Shown here: piece after piece, positions 1-7,953 of the stretch | How the letters are laid out: each line of letters opens with the position of its first letter | How positions within the stretch are numbered: the first letter of the stretch is position 1 | Assembly: GCA_016219185.1 (NCBI GenBank) | Contig: JACRBZ010000066.1 | Location: 233,738 to 297,737 of the forward strand | From: Deltaproteobacteria bacterium | GTDB lineage: Bacteria; Desulfobacterota; Desulfobacteria; Desulfobacterales; Desulfatirhabdiaceae | Direction of reading: 5' to 3' | Length of the DNA stretch: 64,000 nucleotides | Notes under the pieces: generated by a model | The model's database searches: none | The model's input: the letters and a program-made list of their open reading frames with translations, nothing else | Told to the model about the DNA's origin: nothing | Made by a program: the position numbers and the translations under genes

Positions 1-2
1 AG

Positions 3-1193
3 TTGGCGGATGAATATGCCGCACGTCAGGCGGAACTGATCAACTCATATTCCAATCGGGGATGGGGTGTTCCGACCGGGATCATGGCCGCGAAACTTGC
101 CGAACTCGACAGGCTTCATTATGTGGCGCAAGACAATCTGATGAGGGATTACACCCTCAAAGAATGGGAGTTGTCACAGCAGAACTGGCAGACGGCCGTT
201 CAGGTGATTCCGCAGTACACCAATTCCCTGGTTGGTCTTACCGATAGTGTCCTGGGCAAGACAATCGAGATGGCCAAGTATGCGTTTGAGGCTGCATACA
301 ATAAGTACCGGGCCGCAACGGAGATCTACCGGCAAGATATCGAAGTCTACAAAAACGCCTTCATGGTTTACGAGCTCCAGGTAAAGGCGCAGGAACTTTT
401 ACTTGAACTTTACAATGCAGAGATGACCGGTGCAAAAATACAGGTTGAAACTGATTCGGTTCGGGCCGATCTTTGGAAAACCTATGTGTCCATGCAGGGC
501 GCCAAGGTCGATCTCTATAAAGCAAACCTGCAAGGCGCGATTGCTAAGATGGATTACTCAAAGACGGCCATTGAACTTTATCGGGCTCAGATCGAGGGCT
601 TTGTGGCCGGCATGTCTTCCAACAACGCAAAGGTTCAGCTCTATCAGGGGCGGATTGCCGGTGAAGAGTCGAAACTGAAGCTCTTCAACACACAGGTAGC
701 CGGATACGGGGCTGTCTTGGATACGGTAAAAACCCAGTCTTCAATCAAACTGGCCAATTCCAATATGACGATTGAATCTAATAAATCCCTGGCGCAACGG
801 TATGAAACGGATATCCGGAAGTATTCCGAACAGCTCAAGGAGATTGGTACCCGCAATGATGCGGCTGCAAAAATCTTTGGCGGTCAGGTGGCCGCTTATG
901 AGGCCAATATCAAAAAAGGCGCGACAGAGATTGACGCGCTAATAAAAGAAGGCGAGTTGAACATCCGGGGTGCCGCGATCGTGGTTGATGCCCAGATTAA
1001 GCAGGCGGATATGAACATGCATAATGCGAATGTGGCGGCGCAGATTCAGACTGAAGCCATGAAGGGTGCGGGAGGGGTGGCGGCACAACTGGCGGCTTCC
1101 GCGATGTCTGCTGTCAGTGCCGGTGTTCACCTGGGGGCAGAGTCGAAAGAAGAAGAATCTTGGACCCACAGTGAAGTGGTCAGACCGACATAA
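3..1193 (+). CDS. phage-type coiled-coil structural protein, 5' partial
   Basis: The reading frame is open from the window edge, so the start lies upstream and the N-terminus is missing. About 396 residues are visible. They are almost wholly helical, with long heptad-like stretches rich in Ala, Gln, Glu and Lys, an Ala/Gly-rich segment near residues 350-375 and an acidic tail. There is no signal peptide or membrane segment. The composition resembles tail-associated or hypothetical proteins of prophages. The small overlapping phage-style ORFs that follow, and the tRNA-Lys at 4.6 kb, support a prophage setting. I do not recognise the family, so the function is unassigned beyond a probable phage structural role. 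Confidence 0.5.
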   Translation: MADEYAARQAELINSYSNRGWGVPTGIMAAKLAELDRLHYVAQDNLMRDYTLKEWELSQQNWQTAVQVIPQYTNSLVGLTDSVLGKTIEMAKYAFEAAYNKYRAATEIYRQDIEVYKNAFMVYELQVKAQELLLELYNAEMTGAKIQVETDSVRADLWKTYVSMQGAKVDLYKANLQGAIAKMDYSKTAIELYRAQIEGFVAGMSSNNAKVQLYQGRIAGEESKLKLFNTQVAGYGAVLDTVKTQSSIKLANSNMTIESNKSLAQRYETDIRKYSEQLKEIGTRNDAAAKIFGGQVAAYEANIKKGATEIDALIKEGELNIRGAAIVVDAQIKQADMNMHNANVAAQIQTEAMKGAGGVAAQLAASAMSAVSAGVHLGAESKEEESWTHSEVVRPT

Positions 1194-1297
1194 CCAGATT
1201 GAGATAGGTCGGGTTAATGAGTATTCGTGTGCCATGAGAAAGCCCTTTGATTCTGTCTATCCGGGACCTATTTGACGCGCTGTTTTTGTACAACCAA

Positions 1298-1334
1298 CCC
1301 ATAACATGTTGATATTTTATCAATATGTTATGGG
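1298..1334 (+). terminator. 17-bp hairpin between phage genes
   Basis: Arms at 1298-1314 and 1318-1334 pair over 17 bp with a single G-U and a TTT loop. The hairpin ends 18 bases before the ATG of the next gene and overlaps no gene. There is no clear U-tract, so it could be a terminator for the upstream gene, a repressor operator, or an mRNA structure controlling the next gene. Confidence 0.5.
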
Positions 1335-1352
1335 ACTGTGTAAGGGGGGATC

Positions 1353-1553
1353 ATGAAGAGAAGGTTTAATACCCTGGCGGATTGCAGGCGTTACCTGGCC
1401 GATGTTCTGAATCGACTGGAAGAAGGTAAAGTTGAAGCAGACGGTGTGCGGGTTAGGTCATATGCAACCGGTATTTTGTCAAAGATCATCGAGAACAGTG
1501 ACCTTGAGGATCGAGTCAAGGCGCTTGAAGCGAAATTAGAGGGGGGAAAATGA
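1353..1553 (+). CDS. small phage hypothetical protein, 66 aa
   Basis: The start ATG has a strong ribosome binding site (AAGGGGGGA) 2-3 bases upstream. The protein is basic at the N-terminus and ends in an acidic, coiled-coil-like helix (residues 48-62). The stop overlaps the next start (ATGA), showing translational coupling with the 74-aa ORF. No family is recognised. Size and coupling are typical of phage or mobilome accessory genes. Confidence 0.55.
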   Translation: MKRRFNTLADCRRYLADVLNRLEEGKVEADGVRVRSYATGILSKIIENSDLEDRVKALEAKLEGGK

Positions 1554-1774
1554 GTACCATCAAATCAAGAATTCAAAAATTGGAAGAGCAGCAGCCTTGC
1601 ATCTGCATGATCGGGCTGCAATACCAGGGTGAGCCGCCTGTCAATTGGAATGGCGTTGATTACCCGGATGGGCCGGCGCTCAGCGATGCACTTGAAAAAT
1701 TAGGGTTGCAGGATGAGCGGTTTATCATTCTAACCCTTCACAGGAAACGATATGGCTCTCAAAAATCGAATTGA
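1550..1774 (+). CDS. small phage hypothetical protein, 74 aa
   Basis: The ATG overlaps the stop of the 66-aa gene by 4 bases, so it is probably translated by re-initiation. It begins with a basic stretch (KSRIQKLEEQ) like that of the short ORF at 1752, followed by a Cys-containing beta-like segment (CICMIGLQY). No known domain is recognised. Probably part of the same phage operon. Confidence 0.5.
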   Translation: MSTIKSRIQKLEEQQPCICMIGLQYQGEPPVNWNGVDYPDGPALSDALEKLGLQDERFIILTLHRKRYGSQKSN

Positions 1775-1820
1775 AAAGTACCTGCCGCTTAAAAGGCGGG
1801 GCATAGACAACAGGGCTTGA
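1752..1820 (+). CDS. possible 22-aa phage peptide
   Basis: This short ORF overlaps the end of the 74-aa gene in another frame. It begins MALKNRIEKYLPLK, which resembles the N-terminus of that protein (K-[SN]-R-I-[QE]-K). It could be a decayed duplicate or a real small peptide. There is no independent support. Confidence 0.2.
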   Translation: MALKNRIEKYLPLKRRGIDNRA

Positions 1821-1827
1821 ACTTCAT

Positions 1828-1900
1828 GGCGGGTACCGGGGGGTACCGCCGCTTGGTGAGAAATAGGCCTCGACCGTTCCGGTTGAGGCATAGTTCACCA
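1828..1900 (+). ncRNA. structured intergenic region, two hairpins
   Basis: Hairpin one uses GGTACC arms (1832-1837 and 1842-1847) extended by GGC/GCC around a G bulge. Hairpin two pairs 1867-1875 with 1881-1889 (9 bp, one G-U), enclosed by an outer TGGTGA/TCACCA pairing (1854-1859 with 1895-1900). A third, terminator-like hairpin follows at 1955. This may be a small structured RNA or the untranslated leader of the gene at 2106. No known RNA family is recognised. Confidence 0.3.
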
Positions 1901-1954
1901 TTGGCCGGGGCGGGATCGTCCGTCCTGAGCGACCACAGGGTGTTGCAATATCAG

Positions 1955-1995
1955 AACCCGGATATGCCTTGCAAGGAAACCGGGTTTTGTTATTT
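1955..1995 (+). terminator. probable rho-independent terminator
   Basis: AACCCGG (1955-1961) pairs with CCGGGTT (1980-1986) and is followed by the T-rich run TTGTTATTT. The loop contains the palindrome CCTTGCAAGG. It would end the small phage operon or a structured RNA starting near 1828. Confidence 0.5.
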
Positions 1996-2105
1996 CTGCA
2001 TGGATATCCAGATTAAATGTCACGCAATAAATCCATTGAAAAGAATTACAACATGGATTATATTTTCTTTTACGTTACGCAATAATTACACATCAAGAGG
2101 ATACC

Positions 2106-2678
2106 ATGAATGAAAAACTGATCCAGGCGATAAAGCTTGAAACCAGGGAACATCCGGGGACACCTGTCATGCTGGCTGATTTGCGGAGGCGCCTTCCAGG
2201 AATGAGGAAGGTTATTTTTGATAAGGCTGTTCTTGAACTGGCGAGGTCCGGGCGGTATTTCCTTGCAAAACATTTTCACCCGGCAAGCTCAACAAAAGCG
2301 GAATTGACTCTGATGGTGCCGGCTGGGGATGGCGAGTTCTATTGCGCAATCAATCCCCGTGAAGAGGCCGTTCTTGAACCGGTGGTTCTGGAACAAGAGG
2401 TTGAAAAATCCATTCCGGAATCACTGAAGATTGAGTCGATAGCCACCAGACGGAGAGGTAGACCCCTGTTACCAAAAAAAGATATTCCTGATGGCGAACG
2501 GTTGACCAATAGACGCGGCAGGCCACCAATACCTGAACATCTGCGGCGGATCCAGATCAGACCCGGATACCGGGTGCCTGCTTGGGTTGCTGACTGGATG
2601 AAGGACCGGGGAGATATCGGCAAGGTGATTGAACAAGCTGTTGTTGGATTTTACGGACTGAAGCCACCGAAACCCTGA
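2106..2678 (+). CDS. double AT-hook DNA-binding protein, phage region
   Basis: 190 aa, with RBS AGAGGA 5 bases before the ATG. The N-terminal ~70 residues look like a small helical, winged-helix-type domain. The middle carries two AT-hook cores, RRRGRP (residues 115-120) and RRGRPP (137-142), spaced 22 residues apart and each followed by a Pro-rich stretch. AT-hooks bind the minor groove of AT-rich DNA. The C-terminus (about 152-184) is a short helical region. It is probably a phage or element regulator or nucleoid-type protein. The AT-hooks are seen directly; the regulatory role is inferred. It stands alone between two hairpin-rich intergenic stretches. Confidence 0.6.
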   Translation: MNEKLIQAIKLETREHPGTPVMLADLRRRLPGMRKVIFDKAVLELARSGRYFLAKHFHPASSTKAELTLMVPAGDGEFYCAINPREEAVLEPVVLEQEVEKSIPESLKIESIATRRRGRPLLPKKDIPDGERLTNRRGRPPIPEHLRRIQIRPGYRVPAWVADWMKDRGDIGKVIEQAVVGFYGLKPPKP

Positions 2679-3012
2679 CAAACTGAACCTATTGTCAGCT
2701 CAACCGGGTTTCCGGCCGAGTGATGATCATCCCACGATGGATGGTTGTGACCCGCCCTCTTGGATTTCAAATCCGAATGGTTCAATTTTGTCCCCCTGAA
2801 AAAAACCGTTGACCTTCCCCATATTTTTGATTACTGATGGATCACCCTAAATCAGTAGCGGCTTGTCACTCTGTAAAAGTGGCTATTTTTGTTTTGGCGC
2901 TTCAAAAAATATGCGCGCATTTCCATGCTTGACCGGCTATCGAAAGACCGGCGGCGTCTACTGACGCAGGGGAGCTACAGGAATGCGCGTATTTTATTTG
3001 GGGAGGTGCAGT
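2679..3012 (+). other. intergenic stretch, phage region
   Basis: No convincing gene. It holds one weak inverted repeat (TACTGAT near 2832 with ATCAGTA near 2852). The 3' end provides the RBS GGGAGGTG for the next gene. Confidence 0.4.
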
Positions 3013-3312
3013 ATGTTGAACATGGGACAGACCAGAAGAGAATGCGAGCGGGCAAAAGAAAATCTGAGAGATGTTGAATCCGGGAGGGCCAGAGAGTATT
3101 GGCAAGGGAAAGTAAACGCATTTTGGAAATGTTTGGTCAAGCTTGAAAACGAAGAAATGAAGCCGGTAGGTGGTTTTCTTGCAGACCCTGACAGTTCAAC
3201 GGGTAAGGGGATCTACAAGATGATCAACGATGCCCTGATTGCTTATGACGGATTTATGACAAAATACGAGCAGGAAAACGCAACCGTGCAAATGGCGGAG
3301 GTGACGTCATGA
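3013..3312 (+). CDS. small phage hypothetical protein, 99 aa
   Basis: The frame is open from 2983, but the ATG at 3013 follows the RBS GGGAGGTG by 5 bases and is the better start. The protein is helical and charged, begins MLNMGQTRRECERAKENL, and has no recognised domain. Its end overlaps the start of the next ORF by 4 bases (ATGA). First gene of a three-gene overlapping set. Confidence 0.5.
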   Translation: MLNMGQTRRECERAKENLRDVESGRAREYWQGKVNAFWKCLVKLENEEMKPVGGFLADPDSSTGKGIYKMINDALIAYDGFMTKYEQENATVQMAEVTS

Positions 3313-3530
3313 CTCCGGATAAAAAAGACTTTTTGAAATTGGGTGCTCTTGAGAATGCAGTATGCGGTATCTATCCCGCACTATGGTTTTTGTCTTGCTT
3401 GCTGGGTGACGATGGCGAATTTGATGGAAAACACGACCGGCAAGGGCTTGCATACCTTCTTGGTGCAATGGCGGAAAAACTGGAAACAGCATACAATTTT
3501 GAACCGGAAGCCGGGGAGGTGGAACCATGA
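3309..3530 (+). CDS. small phage hypothetical protein, 73 aa
   Basis: Starts inside the stop of the preceding gene (ATGA overlap) and itself overlaps the next gene by 4 bases. The sequence contains a short hydrophobic helix (residues about 20-32) and an acidic C-terminus. The pattern resembles small phage proteins predicted from coupled operons. No function is assigned. Confidence 0.5.
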   Translation: MTPDKKDFLKLGALENAVCGIYPALWFLSCLLGDDGEFDGKHDRQGLAYLLGAMAEKLETAYNFEPEAGEVEP

Positions 3531-3793
3531 CACCAGAAGAAAGAAAGCGGGAAATATCACAACTCAGAAAAGACGTTGAACAGCAAAGAAAAAACATTGC
3601 TCAGTTCAAAAAAAAATTTGAGCAGTCAAAGAAAGAAATGATTGCGAATTCAAGATCAAGATGCGAAAGGTTGTCGGTTAAATATCAACAGGAAGCATGG
3701 CGGCTGAAGATCCCAGAAGTAACCGTCATTCCGGGAGAGTCCAGGCGCCGACCCGGCAGACCATCGAAACCGAAATTGAAACTGGTTGTATAA
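3527..3793 (+). CDS. coiled-coil protein with C-terminal AT-hook, 88 aa
   Basis: Residues 1-60 form a highly charged helix or coiled coil. The C-terminus has an AT-hook-like core, RRRPGRPSKPK (residues 73-83). The start overlaps the upstream gene by 4 bases. A helical dimerisation segment plus AT-hook suggests a small DNA-binding protein, and together with the 190-aa protein makes two AT-hook proteins in 1.7 kb. The role is inferred only. Confidence 0.55.
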   Translation: MTPEERKREISQLRKDVEQQRKNIAQFKKKFEQSKKEMIANSRSRCERLSVKYQQEAWRLKIPEVTVIPGESRRRPGRPSKPKLKLVV

Positions 3794-3827
3794 CTGGGTC
3801 GGTCCCATTTTAATTCCAGAAGTCCCC

Positions 3828-3850
3828 AAGGTGGACAGCCGGTCCACCTT
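3828..3850 (+). repeat. 9-bp hairpin, possible operator or terminator
   Basis: AAGGTGGAC (3828-3836) and GTCCACCTT (3842-3850) pair perfectly around a 5-base loop, 35 bases after the stop of the AT-hook gene. Confidence 0.45.
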
Positions 3851-3899
3851 ACGCGTGCCCGAACTGCAAGGGTTACTACTTTTGAAAAGTGAAAAACAG

Positions 3900-3915
3900 G
3901 GTCCAATATTGGACC
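3900..3915. repeat. perfect 16-bp palindrome
   Basis: GGTCCAATATTGGACC has no spacer, so it looks more like a protein-binding dyad than an RNA hairpin. It lies 50 bases beyond the 3828 hairpin in the same gene-free stretch. Confidence 0.45.
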
Positions 3916-3994
3916 TTGCCCGAATCAGGCATGGTGTCACAAGCATTGGGGTATGATCGGCGCGCATGGGTCATCTGGGAGCGCCGACAACATG

Positions 3995-4034
3995 AAAGCC
4001 TTCTTTCCCTGTCCTGGGGATCGAGGGCTTTTTT
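3995..4034 (+). terminator. probable rho-independent terminator
   Basis: AAAGCC (3995-4000) pairs with GGCTTT (4026-4031), with partial extension inward, and runs into TTTTTT at 4029-4034. It would close the small phage operon. Confidence 0.45.
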
Positions 4035-4040
4035 ATTCGG

Positions 4041-4261
4041 GGTAACATCAGCATTTCAGAAGTGGAAGAACAGCCGGTCCAGGGGGACAAGTTGTCCGGC
4101 TGGATGATCCGCACCGGATCCGGGAGTGGGCAGCAGATACCGCTTGAACATTTCCTTCTTGCTTTGATATGGTCATGGACTGGTTGAAGGCTGAAAAAGA
4201 TATGGGCCACAAGATCGAAGCGGCGCTTATCGCTCAGTACGGACTGACACCGACGGTATGA
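4041..4261 (+). pseudogene. possible frameshifted phage gene remnant
   Basis: An open frame from 4041 reads as a plausible protein up to ...LEHFLLAL. A second frame from about 4166 continues plausibly as MVMDWLKAEKD... to the stop at 4261. One missing base near 4166 would join them into a ~74-residue C-terminal piece. No RBS or start is obvious. The join is inferred from protein-like character only. Confidence 0.3.
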
Positions 4262-4614
4262 ACCGGATCATGAACCCGTTCTCAAAGCAGCGAGGTGGGG
4301 TTTTCTGTTTTCCCCTGGCGGATGCCTTCACCACAGCCTTACCGCTTCGCCCTGGCGCTTGTAGCTCGTTGATAAATCCCCTTTTCCGGATTCTTCAGGC
4401 TGATAATCCGGAGGGGAACCACCTGGCGGGGCACTGGCCGGACTGAAAACTTTGGGAGTTGACTGTCAATTCAGGGGTTGATAAAGATACCGGCGAAATG
4501 AGAAAAGAAGCCGTGATTAAAAAAAGTTGTACAGGGGTTGTACAAAATGGATTTTTCAGCCATAAACGAAAAAAGGATTTACAGCTTTTAGCCATAACTC
4601 CTTTGTTTTATTGA

Positions 4615-4688
4615 TGGGCCGTGTTGGAATCGAACCAACAACCTACTGATTAAGAGTCAGGTGCTCTACCTGATTGAGCTAACGGCCC
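4615..4688 (-). tRNA. tRNA-Lys(CTT)
   Basis: The minus strand folds as a standard cloverleaf: acceptor GGGCCGT/ACGGCCC, a D-arm with GCTC/GAGC, anticodon loop CTCTTAA giving CTT for lysine, and a T-arm with GGTTCGATTCC. The discriminator is A and CCA is not encoded (TCA follows). The 3' end faces the phage genes at 1-4.3 kb, the usual geometry for integration into a tRNA 3' end. Confidence 0.93.
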
Positions 4689-4782
4689 GCTGAAAGAAAG
4701 CAGAATAAATTTATCTTTGGATAAATATCAATTGTCATGAACTTTGTCAAGTTTTCAATTTGCACAAAAGTAAGGTTCCGGA

Positions 4783-5667
4783 TTGAAAATTAAAAACGCT
4801 TTAAATCCTTATGCCAGTGTCATTATTCCCACTTACAACCGCTGCTGGATACTGAAAGAAGCCATTGATTCGGTTCTGTCCCAGAGATTTTCTGATTTTG
4901 AAATTATCGTGGTGGATGATGGTTCGACGGATGCTACCAATGCGCTGTTGTCAACATACGGGGATCAGGTCACCACAATCTATCAGAAAAACAAAGGTGT
5001 CAGCGCTGCCAGAAATGCAGGGATATCTATTGCAAGAGGCGATTATATCGCGTTTCTGGATTCGGATGATATGTGGCTTGCGGAAAAACTTTCCTGCCAG
5101 CATGGTTTTTTTCAGTCTCATCCGGAAGCATTTATTTGCCAGACCGACGAGATATGGATTCGAAACGGGGTTCGGGTAAACCCAAAAAATCGGCATAAAA
5201 AGCCATCAGGCATGATATTTGTACCGTCACTTCAGCTTTGCCTGGTGAGCCCATCGGCAGTGATGATCAAAAAAAGCCTTTTTAATGCAGTGGGTGTGTT
5301 TAACGAGTCGTTCCTTGCCTGTGAAGATTACGATTTATGGCTAAGGATCGGGCTTCAATATCCGATTTATCTGATTGACAGGCAACTTGTTGTGAAGCGT
5401 GGCGGCCATGACGATCAACTGTCCCGGAATCCCGGACTGGACAGATACCGGATTCAGTCCATCGTGAATATTCTTGAAAACCATACGTTGACAACACCGA
5501 ACTATGAGGCTGCTGTCAATGTTCTGAAAGAGAAATGCCGAATATATGCCGATGGATGCACCAGACGCGGCAAGGTTGAGGAGGCCGGGTTCTATCAGAC
5601 AATTGCCAGTCGGTATCCCCGGGAATGTAGGGATGGTCATCTCCCCCTGTCTCTCCAATCATTATGA
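4783..5667 (+). CDS. family 2 glycosyltransferase
   Basis: 294 aa, GT-A fold. It transfers a sugar from a nucleotide-sugar donor, probably to a surface polysaccharide or glycolipid, on the cytoplasmic side. Motifs: SVIIPTYNR (12-20), VVDDGSTD (43-50) for nucleotide binding, the metal-binding DSDD (93-96), and EDYDLWLR later for acceptor-side catalysis. It starts at TTG with AAGG about 10 bases upstream; no nearby ATG fits. It stands alone between the tRNA and the convergent tupC, with no other polysaccharide genes beside it, so the acceptor cannot be guessed. Confidence 0.85.
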   Translation: MKIKNALNPYASVIIPTYNRCWILKEAIDSVLSQRFSDFEIIVVDDGSTDATNALLSTYGDQVTTIYQKNKGVSAARNAGISIARGDYIAFLDSDDMWLAEKLSCQHGFFQSHPEAFICQTDEIWIRNGVRVNPKNRHKKPSGMIFVPSLQLCLVSPSAVMIKKSLFNAVGVFNESFLACEDYDLWLRIGLQYPIYLIDRQLVVKRGGHDDQLSRNPGLDRYRIQSIVNILENHTLTTPNYEAAVNVLKEKCRIYADGCTRRGKVEEAGFYQTIASRYPRECRDGHLPLSLQSL

Positions 5668-5683
5668 TTAAAACGGTCTGGAA

Positions 5684-6769
5684 TTAATACCACACGACTG
5701 CGCTAACCGGATAGGTGATGTACACTTTTTGTCCGGGAAAGAGGAGCATCTTCTGTGCATAGCTGGTTGGAATTTGAAGTGAAAAGCTCAGGTCTGCGAT
5801 TCGGAGGGTTACCTGGATGGAGCCGGTTGATGGATCAAGTGCCAGAAGGGTCAGAACGCCCTGAAGAAAATGTTCATGAGGTTTCAGCAGGGGCTTATCC
5901 AGGCTAAGGAAAATGGAATCCTGAGGGATTACGGCAACGGCCGCGGTAGAAGGCGGTTCAGAGACCCGTATCGTCTGGCCATCTTCTATCGGTCTTTCCC
6001 AACATCCTTCCGATCCTGATCGCCAGGGGCCGAACAGGATATTCCCTGTGCCGTTTTCCATGACCCTGCCGTTAAACATCGGAATGACGCTGTGACAGAT
6101 TTCGTGGACCCATTGCCAGTCGTGGCTGGCAACAATGAGCGTTGTGCCCCATTCTCTGCAAGCCTTCAAAGCACTTGCCTTGATCTGTTGCGCGCTGGCA
6201 GCATCCACGCTTGCGGTGGGCTCATCCAGAAGCAGGACATTGGGTTTCAGTACCAGTCTGGCGGCAAGGGCCACCCGCTGGGCTTCGCCCCCGGAGAGCT
6301 GGTACCAGGAGCGGCCGGCAAATTCTTCGGCGGAAAGACCTACCAGCGACAAGGCGTCCGTCACGGCTTCGGTATGACGGGATTGGTTGACCCCTCTTAA
6401 AACCAGTCCATATGCGATATTGTCAAAAACAGAACGCTTCAGCAGATAGGGTTCCTGAGGCAGCAGGCTGACATGAAATCGTACGGAAGCGTCAAATGGC
6501 GCGGCCTTCCGGCCATTGAATAAAATCCTTCCTTCAGAAGGGCCATCCACAAATGCCAGGAGTCTGAGCAGGCTGCTTTTGCCGCTGCCGTTGGGTCCAA
6601 TCAATCCCGTAATCGAGGCTGGGGAAATCGTAAGACTTTCGATGTCCACGGCAAGCTGTCGCTTGTGGTATTTTTTGACATTAAAGAGCTGATAGATGTC
6701 TGCGCTTTGATGGCTTAACAGGCGTTTTTTTGGCCAAAGAGCCTTGAATGTGCCGCGTTCATCTGTCAT
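5684..6769 (-). CDS. tupC: tungstate ABC transporter ATP-binding protein
   Basis: 361 aa, cytoplasmic ATPase that powers oxyanion uptake with TupB. Walker A is GPNGSGKS, signature LSGGEAQR, and Walker B LLLDEPTASVD. The C-terminal ~90 residues look like a Mop/TOBE-type oxyanion-binding domain, as in molybdate or tungstate ATPases. It lies 52 bases after tupB on the same strand. Assignment to tungstate rather than molybdate rests on the TupB-type partner; substrate choice cannot be read directly. Tungsten would serve enzymes such as aldehyde:ferredoxin oxidoreductase or formate dehydrogenase, neither encoded here. Confidence 0.8.
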   Translation of the reverse strand: MTDERGTFKALWPKKRLLSHQSADIYQLFNVKKYHKRQLAVDIESLTISPASITGLIGPNGSGKSSLLRLLAFVDGPSEGRILFNGRKAAPFDASVRFHVSLLPQEPYLLKRSVFDNIAYGLVLRGVNQSRHTEAVTDALSLVGLSAEEFAGRSWYQLSGGEAQRVALAARLVLKPNVLLLDEPTASVDAASAQQIKASALKACREWGTTLIVASHDWQWVHEICHSVIPMFNGRVMENGTGNILFGPWRSGSEGCWERPIEDGQTIRVSEPPSTAAVAVIPQDSIFLSLDKPLLKPHEHFLQGVLTLLALDPSTGSIQVTLRIADLSFSLQIPTSYAQKMLLFPGQKVYITYPVSAVVWY

Positions 6770-6821
6770 GCCGACCGTCTCTTTGGCGTTTCATTTTTCG
6801 GTTCATTTGGCATCTGCGAGG

Positions 6822-7511
6822 TTATGAGCGGTTACGCAGGAAAGATAAGGAGATGTTCACCACGGCGGCGATGGCCATCAGAATCAGTCCCAGCGCAATT
6901 CCCATGACAAACTGGCCCTTGCTGGTTTCCAGGGCGATCGCGGTTGTGATGGTCCGGGTGTGCCATTTGATATTTCCCCCCACCATCATGGCAATACCCA
7001 CCTCTGTCATCACCCGGCCATAGGCGTTCATGCTGGCAGCCAGAATGCCGTACCGTGCTTCCCACAGCGTGGAAAGCACAATCTGCTTTCGGTCGGCCCC
7101 CAGAGAGATGAGGGTGATCCGCAGCTTTTCATCCATGCTTTCAATGGTTGCCGCAGTCAGCGCAACAACCACGGGAAGCGCCAGAAGTGTCTGACCGATG
7201 GCCACGGCTTCCAGCGTAAACAGCAATCCCAGGTGTCCCAGGGGGCCCCGGTGGGTTAAGAGCGCATACACCAGAAGGCCAATCAGCACCGTCGGAAGCG
7301 ACATCAGCGTATCCACCAGGGTTCGCGCGGATTTTTTTCCTGGGAAATCGTGATGGCCAAGTAAAAACCCTGCTGGAATCCCGATCAAGAGGCTGGCGAT
7401 CATGGAGCCGGTGGATACCTTCAATGTCGCGGCAACAGCCGAATAGGTTTCAGCATCGCCATGAATCAGCAGTTGGATGGCCTGGAAAAGGCCGTTTAAA
7501 ATGTAGTCCAT
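6822..7511 (-). CDS. tupB: tungstate ABC transporter permease
   Basis: 229 aa with five to six predicted membrane helices. The EAA-type loop is in the middle (SLGADRKQIVLSTLWEARYG region). The sequence is typical of the TupB/WtpB-like branch, shorter than ModB-fused forms. It pairs with the TupC ATPase downstream to move tungstate into the cytoplasm. The usual first gene, the periplasmic TupA, is absent: a 440-base gap with no ORF precedes tupB. Confidence 0.82.
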   Translation of the reverse strand: MDYILNGLFQAIQLLIHGDAETYSAVAATLKVSTGSMIASLLIGIPAGFLLGHHDFPGKKSARTLVDTLMSLPTVLIGLLVYALLTHRGPLGHLGLLFTLEAVAIGQTLLALPVVVALTAATIESMDEKLRITLISLGADRKQIVLSTLWEARYGILAASMNAYGRVMTEVGIAMMVGGNIKWHTRTITTAIALETSKGQFVMGIALGLILMAIAAVVNISLSFLRNRS

Positions 7512-7953
7512 AGTCGTTGGATAAAATTAAAAAACTGCGTTGACTTCTCTTACCACCCGGAAAAACGGGATTGATGGGGATTTTATATGGCCTGTAAATA
7601 CAAAATCTCCCATTTACATATCAACTTGATCATAGGATAAACCCGGGAAAACCGCAATCTGTGAAAACGAACACAGGATGCAAATTCATTTCTCAAATTC
7701 TTAAACCTCTCGCAAAACGCTTTTATCGAAATTTTATCTTGCTGAGGACATTCTCCGAAATTCGCTGCAATCAAACGCCATGTCATGCCAGAAGACCCGG
7801 CGGTTTGCAGGATAAGTTTCCTTTAATAGTTAGCTTCTCTTAACTTAACCATATCGATGTGTCAATAATGACACAATTAAAATATAAAAAGAGCACGGGA
7901 CGTACATAAAAAAATAAGTTGATAAAGGGAATCGGTGTGATATAAGTGAAGCT
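7512..7953. other. divergent intergenic region tupB / transposase
   Basis: About 440 AT-rich bases between divergent genes. No gene or clear molybdenum/tungsten riboswitch fold is seen. It contains the left inverted repeat of the transposase element (7897-7910). A weak promoter-like pair (TTGATA, 16 bases, TATAAG) lies just before the transposase ATG. Confidence 0.4.
7897..7910 (+). repeat. left inverted repeat of RAYT element
   Basis: GGGACGTACATAAA, exact inverse match to 8967-8980. Confidence 0.7.

Larger units (their letters stand above)
3794..4614 (+). other. gene-poor end of phage region with palindromes
   Basis: About 820 bases with no confident intact gene. It holds two palindromes (3828-3850 and 3900-3915), a terminator (3995-4034) and a degenerate ORF (4041-4261). 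It also has paired TTGTACA motifs around 4528-4543. It ends at the 3' end of tRNA-Lys. Confidence 0.5.

Noticed and set aside
1817..2113. 98-codon ORF after the small phage genes
   Set aside because: It runs through hairpins and a terminator with no RBS; the structure explains the sequence better.
4258..4446. 62-codon ORF before the tRNA
   Set aside because: No RBS, no domain, atypical composition; probably chance.
7512..7953. Molybdenum/tungsten cofactor riboswitch before tupB
   Set aside because: No matching multi-stem fold could be traced in the sequence.
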